This document shows positions 51,083 through 59,079 of a DNA stretch of 64,000 nucleotides, piece by piece; within the stretch, counting starts at the first letter, position 1, and each line of letters starts with the position of its first letter. The position numbers and the translations under genes are program-made. Origin of the DNA: Dyadobacter sp. UC 10. GTDB lineage: Bacteria; Bacteroidota; Bacteroidia; Cytophagales; Spirosomataceae. Location of the stretch: assembly GCF_008369915.1 (NCBI RefSeq), contig NZ_VSRN01000001.1, forward strand, positions 4,956,501 to 5,020,500. Reading direction: 5' to 3'. The notes beneath the pieces were generated by a model. The model had not been told where the DNA came from. It made no database searches and saw only the letters and a list, made by a program, of their open reading frames with translations.

Positions 51083-52316
51083 CAGCGCGGGGCAGGCTGT
51101 CCTGTCGGAAACTATGAAGACTCCGTTCAATTCATTTTGGATGGCTGGCTTCGAGTGCAGCGACCAGCTCAATGCAAGCGGAGATCGCGTGGATTTGCTT
51201 GCTTTGACCGGGCATTTGGAACTGATCGATGCAGACTATGCCCGTATCGGTTCGCTTGGCATCAAAACGGTACGTGAAGGAATCAGGTGGAGTGTGGTTG
51301 AATTCAAGCCGTATCATTATGATTTTACTGACGTTTTGCGGATGCTGAATGCAGGCAAAGCGTGTAATGTGCAGCAGATCTGGGATATCTGTCACTTCGG
51401 TTTTCCCGATGATCTTTCTCCTTTACATCCGCATTTTACGCCGCGCTTTGTGTCGCTTTGCAAAGCTTTTGTTGCCTTTTATACTGAACATTTCCCGGAC
51501 GAAATCTTCTACATTACGCCGATTAACGAAGTGAGCTTCATATCCTGGCTCGGCGGCGAGGTAGGAGGGACTGTTCCTTATTGTCAGAAAAACGGCTGGC
51601 ATGTGAAGTATGCATTGATGAAGGCGTACATCGCAGCGGCAAAAGCAATGAAGCAGGCAAGTGAAAATGTGCGGATACTGACCACCGAACCACTCGTGAA
51701 TATGGTCCCTCCCCTTGACCCAACGCTGGACGATATGCTGGCCGCGTCGCTTGAAAATGAGCAGCAGTTTCAATCCGTAGATATGCTTTGCGGTACTATC
51801 TGCCCTGAACTGGGCGGAAGTACCGACCTGGTCGACGTGCTCGGCTTCAATTACTATTATAACAATCAGTGGATCATTGGGACATATGAATTTCTGGGTT
51901 GGAACGACCCGGTAGCCGATCCCAGGTGGAAACCCCTCGCCGACCTGCTGGAAACCGCCTGGCTTCGCTACAAAAAGCCGTTCCTTATTTCCGAAACCAG
52001 TCACCCGAAGGAAGACAGGCCCTTATGGATCCGTATGATCTCGGCGCAGTGTGCGGAACTGATCAACCGGGGCGCGCCGCTCCTGGGCGTTTGCATTTAT
52101 CCCGTGATAGACAGGCCTGACTGGGACAATACGGAGGTGTGGCACCAGTCGGGCCTCTGGGACACAAATTACCCGGATAAGCTTGCCCGGCTACCGCACT
52201 CGGCTTCCATAGCCGCAGTATTACTGGGCCAGCAGCTTATCGCAAGTGCGTTGAAAGCAAGCGAGGCACGCATGAGCGTAATTCCCGCAGGGGGCTTGCC
52301 ATCATTGCTGGCATAA
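51072..52316 (+). CDS. Clan GH-A glycosidase-like protein (GH1-type), overlapping the glycosyltransferase
   Basis: 414 residues, no signal. A TIM-barrel glycosidase pattern: acid/base Glu153 in YITPINEVSFISW and nucleophile Glu308 in FLISETSHPKEDR, with GFNYYYNNQWI between. This matches the family-1-like glycosylhydrolases (annotated beta-glucosidase), but the usual ITENG at the nucleophile is ISETS. It starts inside the last codons of the glycosyltransferase gene. A hydrolase beside a synthase, in the cytoplasm, suggests editing, trimming or transglycosylation of the same sugar (inference). Confidence 0.85.
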   Translation: MPADSAGQAVLSETMKTPFNSFWMAGFECSDQLNASGDRVDLLALTGHLELIDADYARIGSLGIKTVREGIRWSVVEFKPYHYDFTDVLRMLNAGKACNVQQIWDICHFGFPDDLSPLHPHFTPRFVSLCKAFVAFYTEHFPDEIFYITPINEVSFISWLGGEVGGTVPYCQKNGWHVKYALMKAYIAAAKAMKQASENVRILTTEPLVNMVPPLDPTLDDMLAASLENEQQFQSVDMLCGTICPELGGSTDLVDVLGFNYYYNNQWIIGTYEFLGWNDPVADPRWKPLADLLETAWLRYKKPFLISETSHPKEDRPLWIRMISAQCAELINRGAPLLGVCIYPVIDRPDWDNTEVWHQSGLWDTNYPDKLARLPHSASIAAVLLGQQLIASALKASEARMSVIPAGGLPSLLA

Positions 52317-52374
52317 TTTTAGAAAAGTACCCAGCTTTCAGTTTGAACAATTCATCACATCTAAAAATAGTATT

Positions 52375-52866
52375 ATGAAAAAGTCCATTATGATCGTCGC
52401 AGCAGCACTATTTTTTGCTATCACGGTCTCATATTCACAGAGTACGTCAACATCTACATCCGGTTCCGGTTCCAACGGGCAGTCTGACAAGCAGGTACAG
52501 GAAAGTAGTACTGACGGGCAGAACAAGCAGGGTAATACGCCGCAAACAGGCAATGCCGGCCAGGTAGATACCCGTTCAAAGCAGGCTCAAAAAAGTACGG
52601 CGGGAGATGGCAGTACGCGTCCCGGTGGCAGGTCACACGAGAATGCAAACGACGTCGGACGCTATTCTGAGGAGGAAAATGAGAAGTCGATGACGCATTC
52701 AAAAAAGGCGCTCGCAGCGCGTAGGAAAAATCTTACAGAGGCAGACACAACCGTTAAAAAAGGCAGTGGGTCTGCGCCGAAGAATTCGAAAAACTTAACC
52801 GGCAAAACTGGCAACTACCAAAACCAGGAAATTAAGCATAATCAGAAAACGCAGTCACGCCCGTAA
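52375..52866 (+). CDS. Secreted low-complexity hydrophilic protein
   Basis: 163 residues with a signal peptide (IMIVAAALFFAITVSYSQ). After it comes Ser/Thr/Gly/Gln/Asn-rich sequence without hydrophobic core (TSTSTSGSGSNGQSDKQVQE, then KKGSGSAPKNSKNLTGKTG). It resembles other disordered exported proteins of Bacteroidota with no assigned role. Probably a surface, matrix or desiccation-type protein; this is only a guess. Follows the glycosidase by 58 bases. Confidence 0.65.
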   Translation: MKKSIMIVAAALFFAITVSYSQSTSTSTSGSGSNGQSDKQVQESSTDGQNKQGNTPQTGNAGQVDTRSKQAQKSTAGDGSTRPGGRSHENANDVGRYSEEENEKSMTHSKKALAARRKNLTEADTTVKKGSGSAPKNSKNLTGKTGNYQNQEIKHNQKTQSRP

Positions 52867-53063
52867 ATGGATCGGGGGCGCTTTCGATTATCATGCAGGG
52901 TCACACCTGTTTTTGACCTGATTTTGTGAAAAGCTCGCCCAAAGCCGGATCGGCCCCAAGCAAAACTGCAAACCCCGGTGATCCTAGTCAGGGTCATTTG
53001 AGTTTGCAGTTCAATAAGTCATTAGGTCATTTGCTCATTCCCCGTTCCACGGCTGATCATCCG

Positions 53064-53552
53064 TCATTCGTTTTTCCTCCGCAAGCAAGCCACCGCCACA
53101 ACCCCCACCAGCACTCCCAGCGCCACTTTCCGGATCAGACCCGCCTTATTGTATTTGAGTTCGGCTTTACCGCCGAGTTCTCCGAAAAAGTCAGGTATGT
53201 GGCCGCTCCGGATATCCTGGTGGACACCTTCCATCACATTGACACGGTCGGCGAGCAATAGCAATAGCCAGTGCCTGATCATGGATTCGCTATACCGGAA
53301 TGCAAAGCGCCGGATTTTACCGCTCAGGCCTGCGGGTGGGTTAGGTGTGCCGAAAACAGCAGTAAGGCCCGGACGCTCATTCGAATGCAGCACCTCTACC
53401 AGTTCCGGCTGTTGCGGGGGCCTCTCCCAAATCATTCCTTTGTTATCATTTTCAGTTCTCTTTTTCATCGGGTATGACGGCACATCCAACGGATCGGCGT
53501 CGAATCCCCAGCCTTTGATGTGGCTGTAATCTTGTTCTGTATTTTTCATCAT
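53064..53552 (-). CDS. Unknown protein beside the alcohol dehydrogenase, C-terminal membrane helix
   Basis: 162 residues. Polar N terminus (SHIKGWGFDADPLDVPSYPM) with KGWGFDADP, which I recall from Dyadobacter/Spirosoma-type unknown proteins; then a central segment (IRRFAFRYSESMIRHWLLLL) and a short hydrophobic end (VALGVLVGVVAVACLRRKNE) that looks like a C-terminal membrane anchor. It is 4 bases downstream of the alcohol dehydrogenase on the same strand, so it is co-transcribed. No function known. Confidence 0.7.
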   Translation of the reverse strand: MMKNTEQDYSHIKGWGFDADPLDVPSYPMKKRTENDNKGMIWERPPQQPELVEVLHSNERPGLTAVFGTPNPPAGLSGKIRRFAFRYSESMIRHWLLLLLADRVNVMEGVHQDIRSGHIPDFFGELGGKAELKYNKAGLIRKVALGVLVGVVAVACLRRKNE

Positions 53553-53556
53553 TTTG

Positions 53557-54714
53557 TTATTTACGTGCAGATGGCGGAATCAGTATTGGCTTAATGCAGT
53601 TGTCGAGCTTTGCAGAAAATATATGGTACGCATCGGATACTTCTTCCAGAGGGATCCTGTGCGTAATGATCTGTTTGGGATCAATGCGCCCTGACTGGAT
53701 ATGCTCGATCAGCCGGGGTAACAACCTTTTAACAGAAGCCTGGTTGGCCCGGATCGTAATGCCTTTGTTGACCACGTTCCCGATTGGTATCAGGTTACCG
53801 GTAGGGCCATACACACCCACGATCGATACGATCCCGCCTTTCTTAACGGAATTGATCGCCCAATGCAGGGCAGTAGCCGATCCGGCCTGTAACATCAGCT
53901 TCCTTCCGGTGATGGTTTGCATGGCATCGCCGGCAGCTTCGCAACCTACGGCATCAATGCAAACATCGGCGCCCAACCAGTCGGTCGTTTTTTTGATAAA
54001 CAATACGGGATCTTCCAGTGACCTGAAATTGTAGGCTTCGCATTGCGCGTAGTTTTTGACGAATTCCAGCCGGTATTCAAGATGGTCGATGACGATCACC
54101 CTTCCCGCACCGAAAAGCCAGGCCGATTTGGCGGCCATAATCCCTACCGGACCCGCTCCAAAAACAACGACCGTATCGCCAGGCTTGATCCCGCCCATTT
54201 CTGCGGCCTGGTATCCGGTCGGGAAAACGTCGGTCAGCAATACCGCATTGTCGTGGTCCATATCTTCGGGAATGATCATCGGGCCCACGTCGGCATAAGG
54301 TACGCGGACATATTCAGCCTGACCGCCATCAAATCCCCCGGCCGTGTGGGAATATCCGAATATGCCGCCTACCGCCGTAGCCTCAGGATTGGATTCGTGA
54401 CAGTTACCATATAGCTGCTGTTCACAAAACACACATTTTCCGCAAGCGATATTAAATGGTACCAGCACATTGTCACCAACTTTGAGGTTCTGAACCGCTT
54501 CGCCGATCTCCTCGACAACGCCTATGAACTCGTGACCAAAAGTGGTACCAACCCTGGTATCCGGCACCAGTCCATGATAAAGGTGTAAATCAGATCCGCA
54601 AATGCAGGATCGTGTGACGCGGACGATCGCATCGCCGGAATGCTCAATCCTGGGCATTGGCTTGTTGCGGTCAGCCCTGACCCGATACGGGCCGCGATAA
54701 TTCATTGCTAACAT
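53557..54714 (-). CDS. Zinc-dependent alcohol dehydrogenase (formaldehyde-dehydrogenase-like)
   Basis: 385 residues. Catalytic zinc ligands: Cys 39 in RSCICGSDLHLYHG and His 61/Glu 62 in FGHEFIGVVEEIGE. A structural zinc site is seen in the CGKCVFCEQQLYGNC stretch (Cys 91, 94, 97, 105). The Rossmann domain has VVFGAGPVGIMAAKSAW. The length and the long NGHLV-like insertion are typical of the glutathione-independent formaldehyde dehydrogenase/threonine dehydrogenase group. Cytoplasmic NAD-dependent oxidation of alcohols or aldehydes. Its neighbour at 53064 is co-transcribed. Confidence 0.92.
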   Translation of the reverse strand: MLAMNYRGPYRVRADRNKPMPRIEHSGDAIVRVTRSCICGSDLHLYHGLVPDTRVGTTFGHEFIGVVEEIGEAVQNLKVGDNVLVPFNIACGKCVFCEQQLYGNCHESNPEATAVGGIFGYSHTAGGFDGGQAEYVRVPYADVGPMIIPEDMDHDNAVLLTDVFPTGYQAAEMGGIKPGDTVVVFGAGPVGIMAAKSAWLFGAGRVIVIDHLEYRLEFVKNYAQCEAYNFRSLEDPVLFIKKTTDWLGADVCIDAVGCEAAGDAMQTITGRKLMLQAGSATALHWAINSVKKGGIVSIVGVYGPTGNLIPIGNVVNKGITIRANQASVKRLLPRLIEHIQSGRIDPKQIITHRIPLEEVSDAYHIFSAKLDNCIKPILIPPSARK

Positions 54715-54815
54715 AGTTGAACTGTTAAGTGCCTGTTCGAGAATTTGAATTGGCCGGGTTTGTAAAAAACCATTCCAGTGTGTACGGAAAAAAATAATGT
54801 TTGTGGATAGCAGAA

Positions 54816-54984
54816 TCAGTTTGGCATCCTTTCCGTTTCCGGCAAAATCACCGCCTGGTACGGATGGTCGTTAAGCTGCCTGAGATAGTGATGCGCTTCC
54901 TCGTAATTTTCAATTGATATGTAGTTTGAGGAGGCGCAAGGTCGGCGAAATATTTTTTTTCGGGAGGCGGTTGATTTTAGTCAC
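54816..54984 (-). pseudogene. Frameshifted small gene at an eight-A run
   Basis: On the minus strand a GTG at 54984 opens a short frame (TKINRLPKK...). An in-frame continuation ending at TGA 54816 reads IFRRPCASSNYISIENYEEA and HHYLRQLNDHPYQAVILPET, which is protein-like. They join if the run of eight A (T at 54953-54960 on the plus strand) is seven, giving about 55 residues. This may be a decayed or phase-variable gene, or a sequencing error in the homopolymer. The rest of the 332-base gap (54715-55046) shows nothing else. Confidence 0.5.
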
Positions 54985-55046
54985 GCCTGGCCTGTTTTTA
55001 GTAGCAGGTTTGCAATAAAAAGTCAGGCGTTTTTTATCCTTTACCC

Positions 55047-55643
55047 ATGCAAAAAATTAGATTATTCTCACAGTATGATGCCGCTGCGCTCTTCCTTAAA
55101 ACCAAAAAGGAACTGGAAGATCAGGTGGGCCAATGGCCTGAGGAATACTTCCGTTCAATGGAGATCGGACAACATATTTCGTCGCTGAAAGATACTTTCC
55201 GGCTAAGTGTGCCTGATATCGATTTTCTGAACGGTCGGCAGGTAATTGTCGACCGGATATTGCCTCTGTCAGACTATCAACCCGGAATGAGACGGGGCAT
55301 AAATGTGCGTGTAAGCGTGCTGATGTACAAATATCCTTTGACAGGAACGACTTACCTGCTGGGCTGCCGACCGTCAGTACCTATCCAGGAGCTGGTAGGA
55401 GAGTGGTATACAGATCCGGTTAATCAGGAAATTTATGTGGAATACAGCCAATATGACAAGCATCCCAAAAAGGTAGTGAATGCGCATCAGGCTTGCATTT
55501 CTTCCTTGCAGCAAGCGCACCGGGCGCTCAAAGATGAGTTTCAGGATTTTAACGATATGCTCGATGAAATGATCGCGAATCTGCTCCAAAAGCGGAAGGA
55601 GGAGGCAGAGCATCTCCGGCAAATGCGAATGATGCTGAGCTGA
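55047..55643 (+). CDS. Unknown soluble protein
   Basis: 198 residues, no signal or membrane segment. N-terminal helix-rich part (YDAAALFLKTKKELEDQVGQ), a beta-rich middle (RVSVLMYKYPLTGTTYLLGC, then PIQELVGEWYTDPVNQEIYV), and a C-terminal coiled-coil-like helix (LLQKRKEEAEHLRQMRMMLS). I do not recognise the family. It lies 107 bases upstream of the DUF892 gene in the same direction and could share its regulation. Confidence 0.65.
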   Translation: MQKIRLFSQYDAAALFLKTKKELEDQVGQWPEEYFRSMEIGQHISSLKDTFRLSVPDIDFLNGRQVIVDRILPLSDYQPGMRRGINVRVSVLMYKYPLTGTTYLLGCRPSVPIQELVGEWYTDPVNQEIYVEYSQYDKHPKKVVNAHQACISSLQQAHRALKDEFQDFNDMLDEMIANLLQKRKEEAEHLRQMRMMLS

Positions 55644-55749
55644 TTGCTGGCCTGGCATGTTTTTTGATAAACCCGCAGGCCATCATACAAACATTGACTG
55701 GCGATTCCAAGCGCACCGCTGCACTAACCAGCAGATTACACGAAATACT

Positions 55750-56286
55750 ATGGCACCAGCATACAAAGAATCGGCATTTTACCCAATATTCCTTTCTGAA
55801 CTCCGCGAAATGTTCTGGGTGGAAGAGAAAATCAGTTCAGTGCTTCGCAGGTTCCAGGATGCGGTTAAGTCTCCGGATTTTGCACGCATACTACGTCAGG
55901 GCCGTACGCACGCCTTTGAGCATACCAACCGGGTAAGGGGTCTTTTTGAATCACTTGAAGAACCTGCCGAAGGAGCTAAGTCTGCCGCTATAGAAAGGTG
56001 GGCGCAAGATATGGAACAGGTTGTTGCCGATCAGGCTGCCAATGAAAATACGGCTGATCTGACGATCATGATCGCGGCGCAAAAAGCCGGGCGATATAAA
56101 ATTGCATGCTACGAAAACTTGATAACGCTATCGCAGATACTGGCGGCGGAATCTGTAGAGAAAGTGTTGGAAGGTAACATTATCGACGATGCAGGGACCG
56201 ATTTGCTGCTGCGGGAGCTTTCTGAACGCTACATTCATAAGGAGGCAGTTCTGAGAAAAGGCAGCCTGCCGTCCTTGGCAGAGTAG
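55750..56286 (+). CDS. DUF892 (YciE/YciF-like) ferritin-like protein
   Basis: 178 residues from ATG 55750; a longer open frame upstream (from 55657) is non-homologous sequence. The four-helix ferritin-like fold of DUF892: FYPIFLSELREMFWVEEKIS, FARILRQGRTHAFEHTNRVR (Glu/His metal-site pattern EH), MIAAQKAGRYKIACYENLIT (second E..Y..H-like block), and the final IHKEAVLRKGSL. YciE/F-like proteins are linked to stress and stationary phase. Genes next to it (small hydrophilic proteins, ADH) agree with a stress context, which is inference. Confidence 0.88.
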   Translation: MAPAYKESAFYPIFLSELREMFWVEEKISSVLRRFQDAVKSPDFARILRQGRTHAFEHTNRVRGLFESLEEPAEGAKSAAIERWAQDMEQVVADQAANENTADLTIMIAAQKAGRYKIACYENLITLSQILAAESVEKVLEGNIIDDAGTDLLLRELSERYIHKEAVLRKGSLPSLAE

Positions 56287-56380
56287 CCGGTCAAACAAAA
56301 CCTGCTAGCGGACTGTGTGGATATAAGTAGGAATAGCGCTCTTCCCAGGCGCCGGATACCGCAACTCCCGCGCAATCAAA

Positions 56381-56989
56381 ATGCCGGAACCTATGATCAA
56401 TATTTCTGAAAATCTATCTGCAAAAGCGATATTCCTCGATAAAGATGGTACGCTGATTAAGGATATCCCCTACAATGCGGATCCTGCACTGGTCGTTTTT
56501 GAACCCTATGTTTTTGAAGAATTGGAAAATTTTCAGGCCAGTGGATACAAGCTGGCCATTATATCCAATCAGCCGGGACTGGAACTGCGAAAGTTTAATC
56601 AGGAGCAGCTCGATGCATTGATTGCAAGCTTTCACGCGGCATTCCGGGAAAAGGGGCTGGAACTTGCAGGCTTTTATTATTGTCCGCACGCACCTGGCGG
56701 ACAGGGCGTTTCCTGTGAATGCAGAAAGCCGGAGCCGGGTCTGCTGATCCGGGCTGCAAGAGAATTGAACGTTGACCTGAAACGATCGTGGATGGTTGGC
56801 GACATTTTAAACGATGTCGAGGCAGGTAACCGGGCAGGATGCAGGACGGTATTGATCAACAATGGAAATGAAACGGAGTGGGTCGCCGGCCCTTTCCGCG
56901 ATGCCGAATATATTGCAAGCGACTTCCGGGAAGCGGCGGATTACATTGCTTCGAAAACAGTAACTGCCGATGCCTCAACCGAAATTTGA
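56381..56989 (+). CDS. HAD-IIIA phosphatase, GmhB-like (D-glycero-D-manno-heptose-1,7-bisphosphate phosphatase type)
   Basis: 202 residues. HAD motif I is KAIFLDKDGTLI (Asp 20/22), motif II AIISNQPG, motif IV MVGDILNDVEAG. The zinc loop typical of GmhB is CPHAPGGQGVSCECRKP. GmhB removes the 7-phosphate of heptose bisphosphate for ADP-heptose. It overlaps the next gene (GT9 heptosyltransferase-like) by 20 bases, which supports a heptose-linked surface-glycan role. A second Met 12 bases on (MINIS) is a possible start. In a Gram-negative with atypical LPS the exact sugar is unsure. Confidence 0.88.
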   Translation: MPEPMINISENLSAKAIFLDKDGTLIKDIPYNADPALVVFEPYVFEELENFQASGYKLAIISNQPGLELRKFNQEQLDALIASFHAAFREKGLELAGFYYCPHAPGGQGVSCECRKPEPGLLIRAARELNVDLKRSWMVGDILNDVEAGNRAGCRTVLINNGNETEWVAGPFRDAEYIASDFREAADYIASKTVTADASTEI

Positions 56990-58037
56990 GAAAATACTCT
57001 GCATACGTGCGGATAATATGGGAGATGTGATCATGGCTTCTCCGGCTATCCGCGCACTCAAGGAAACTTTTGGCAGCCACATTACTTTGCTCACTTCCAG
57101 GGCAGGCTCGCTCATATGTAAGAATCTTGACTGTTTGGACGATACGATTGTGACCGATCTGCCCTGGGTGCGGAGTGACGGTTGTGACGGCAGCGAATTG
57201 GTGGCATTAACAGGAGAACTCAGACAAAGAAATTTCGATGCGGCAGTGATTTTCACTGTTTATAGTCAGACTTCCTTTCCCGCCGCTATGCTGGCATTTA
57301 TGGCCGGTATCCCCGTGCGGGTAGCCTATGCCCGTGAAAACCCCTACCAGCTCCTTACGCATTGGGTTCCCGATCCTGAACCTTTTGAGGAGATCACTCA
57401 TCAGGTGGAGCGTGACCTCTCACTGGTCGCTAAGCTGGGTGCGGGTACAGCCGACGACCATCTGTTGCTTCGGGTAAATGATGCAGAAAAGCATTCATTC
57501 AGACAAAAACTAGGTGAGATCGGAATGGATACGGCACAGCCTTACCTGCTGTTTCATCCAGGTGTTTCCGAACAGAAAAGGGAATACCCGGTCGAGTATT
57601 GGATAGGAGCGGGGCGGTTACTGGCGAGGGAGTATTATGGGCTGCCGATCCTGGTAAGTGGGTCGGGTGGAGAGAAAAGGCTGGCGGATACCATTGCAGA
57701 AGGCATTGGGGAGCCGGCGGTTTCGGTAGCGGGAATGCTTTCACTGGGCGAATTTATAAGCCTCATCGAAGGCGCGCGTTGTGTGGTTTCCGTCAATACC
57801 GCTACCATTCACATCGCAGCAGCGACACAGACGCCCGTGGTGGTACTGTATGCGCAGACAAACCCACAGCATACCCCTTGGAAATCGCCGCACCTGATCC
57901 TTCCGTTTTCGGTCCCGGAGCATCTGAAAAGCACCAATTCCATCATACGTTATGTGTCGGATCAGCTGTATGCAACGCACATTCCCTATCCGGATCCGGC
58001 GGAGATTTTCATCGCGGCAGGTCATTTTTTAGGTTGA
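56970..58037 (+). CDS. Glycosyltransferase family 9, heptosyltransferase-like
   Basis: 355 residues. GT9 pattern: LCIRADNMGDVIMASPAIRA at the N terminus (family opening with nucleotide-sugar contact), FGSHITLLTSRAGSLICKNL, then the C-terminal half with YLLFHPGVSEQKREYPVEYW, YGLPILVSGSGGEKRLADTI and SVNTATIHIAAATQTPVVVL (H..A donor-site signature). Overlaps the phosphatase by 20 bases, so both are translated together, most likely for one glycan. Cytoplasmic or inner-membrane associated. Acceptor unknown. Confidence 0.9.
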   Translation: MPQPKFEKILCIRADNMGDVIMASPAIRALKETFGSHITLLTSRAGSLICKNLDCLDDTIVTDLPWVRSDGCDGSELVALTGELRQRNFDAAVIFTVYSQTSFPAAMLAFMAGIPVRVAYARENPYQLLTHWVPDPEPFEEITHQVERDLSLVAKLGAGTADDHLLLRVNDAEKHSFRQKLGEIGMDTAQPYLLFHPGVSEQKREYPVEYWIGAGRLLAREYYGLPILVSGSGGEKRLADTIAEGIGEPAVSVAGMLSLGEFISLIEGARCVVSVNTATIHIAAATQTPVVVLYAQTNPQHTPWKSPHLILPFSVPEHLKSTNSIIRYVSDQLYATHIPYPDPAEIFIAAGHFLG

Positions 58038-58076
58038 AGAAATTAATATCTTCGTCTATTCACATTTTACAAACGA

Positions 58077-58538
58077 ATGGAAATCCCTCTTCAATTCCGC
58101 CTGGCCACAGAATCAGATTTAGCGAATATCGTCGAAATGCTGCTGGACGATCCCCTTGGTGCCAAACGTGAAAAAGGGGCGGCAGATTTTTTTCAACCGT
58201 ACGGTGATGCTTTCAAGCAGATTAGAAATGATCAAAACCATGAGCTGACGGTCGTGGAACGTGACGGGGAAATAGTGGGAACTTATCATCTTACATTTAT
58301 ACAGTATCTCACCCACCAGGGTGGTTTGCGCGCGCAGATCGAAGCAGTGCGAGTTGCATCAAAATGCCGCGGCGAAGGAATCGGCAGAGAAATGTTAAGC
58401 TACGCGATCCGCCGGGCGAGGGAAAAGGGTTGCTATATGGTACAACTGACAACCGATAAACAGCGGCCGGAAGCTTTGAAATTTTATCAGCAACTGGGGT
58501 TTGTGGGTAGCCACGAAGGAATGAAATTGAAATTCTGA
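58077..58538 (+). CDS. GNAT-family N-acetyltransferase
   Basis: 153 residues. GNAT pattern: FRLATESDLANIVEMLLDDP, DGEIVGTYHLTFI, the acetyl-CoA loop VASKCRGEGIGREMLSYAI (R-x2-G-x-G), and KGCYMVQLTTDKQRPEALKF. A single domain with a normal length. It is 39 bases behind the GT9 gene and might be in the same unit. Substrate unknown; sugar or amino-acid acetylation are both possible. Confidence 0.9.
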   Translation: MEIPLQFRLATESDLANIVEMLLDDPLGAKREKGAADFFQPYGDAFKQIRNDQNHELTVVERDGEIVGTYHLTFIQYLTHQGGLRAQIEAVRVASKCRGEGIGREMLSYAIRRAREKGCYMVQLTTDKQRPEALKFYQQLGFVGSHEGMKLKF

Positions 58539-58594
58539 TACATTTTCATCCTGATTATCCGTTCACCGAAACTTCTCAACCCGGTCATTTACAT

Positions 58595-58631
58595 TGTCCG
58601 TTACCGGACAGTATCCGTTCTCTTGCGGACA
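58595..58631. promoter_or_regulatory. Operator-like palindrome and second half-site upstream of the PadR/permease operon
   Basis: TGTCCG-TTAC-CGGACA (58595-58610) is a perfect 6-4-6 inverted repeat. A wider second site, TCCG-N8-CGGA (58614-58629), follows. The layout and the GTYCG core agree with the sites at 35306 and 46591. It lies 130-146 bases before the PadR start at 58741. Confidence 0.55.
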
Positions 58632-58740
58632 AATTTCTTTACAGAAAATAGTTGAAAAGAGTGCATAAGGGCTCAGTTAGCCCGTTTTAAGAAATTGGCA
58701 TGCATTTGTACTAGAAAATATAAACTAATAAGCATTGCCA

Positions 58741-59079
58741 ATGCGCCGAACCTATCTGGGGGAATTTGAAGAACTGGTTTTAATGATGATCGCCATTCTC
58801 GACGGGCAGGCTTATGGGGTAACCGTCAGTCAGGAAATTGAGCAGCACACTGGCAGGGCAGTCACATTTGGCGCCGTGCATAATACATTGATCCGGCTGG
58901 AAGAGAAGGGTTTTGTAAGCTCTGAGCTGGGCGGGGCCACTACTGAACGCGGCGGGCGGCGGAAGCGACTTTTCAAGGTAACTAACCTGGGAAGCAATGC
59001 ACTCAGAGATATTCAGCAGCTCCGCAACAAACTCTGGCAAATGATGCCGGACCATGCGCTAAATATGAGCGGGATATGA
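58741..59079 (+). CDS. PadR-family transcriptional regulator
   Basis: 112 residues from ATG 58741; a TTG two codons earlier is also possible. Winged helix of the PadR type: RRTYLGEFEELVLMMIAIL, YGVTVSQEIEQHTGRAVTFG, AVHNTLIRLEEKGFVSSELG, and the wing RRKRLFKVTNLGSNALRDI. Its last bases overlap the start of the permease gene (ATGA), so translation is coupled. PadR proteins usually repress efflux or stress genes; the obvious target is its own operon. Confidence 0.93.
   Translation: MRRTYLGEFEELVLMMIAILDGQAYGVTVSQEIEQHTGRAVTFGAVHNTLIRLEEKGFVSSELGGATTERGGRRKRLFKVTNLGSNALRDIQQLRNKLWQMMPDHALNMSGI

Noticed and set aside
57599..58171. 190-codon frame in the GT9 gene in another phase
   Set aside because: Low-complexity, out of phase, and the GT9 motifs are intact in the other frame.
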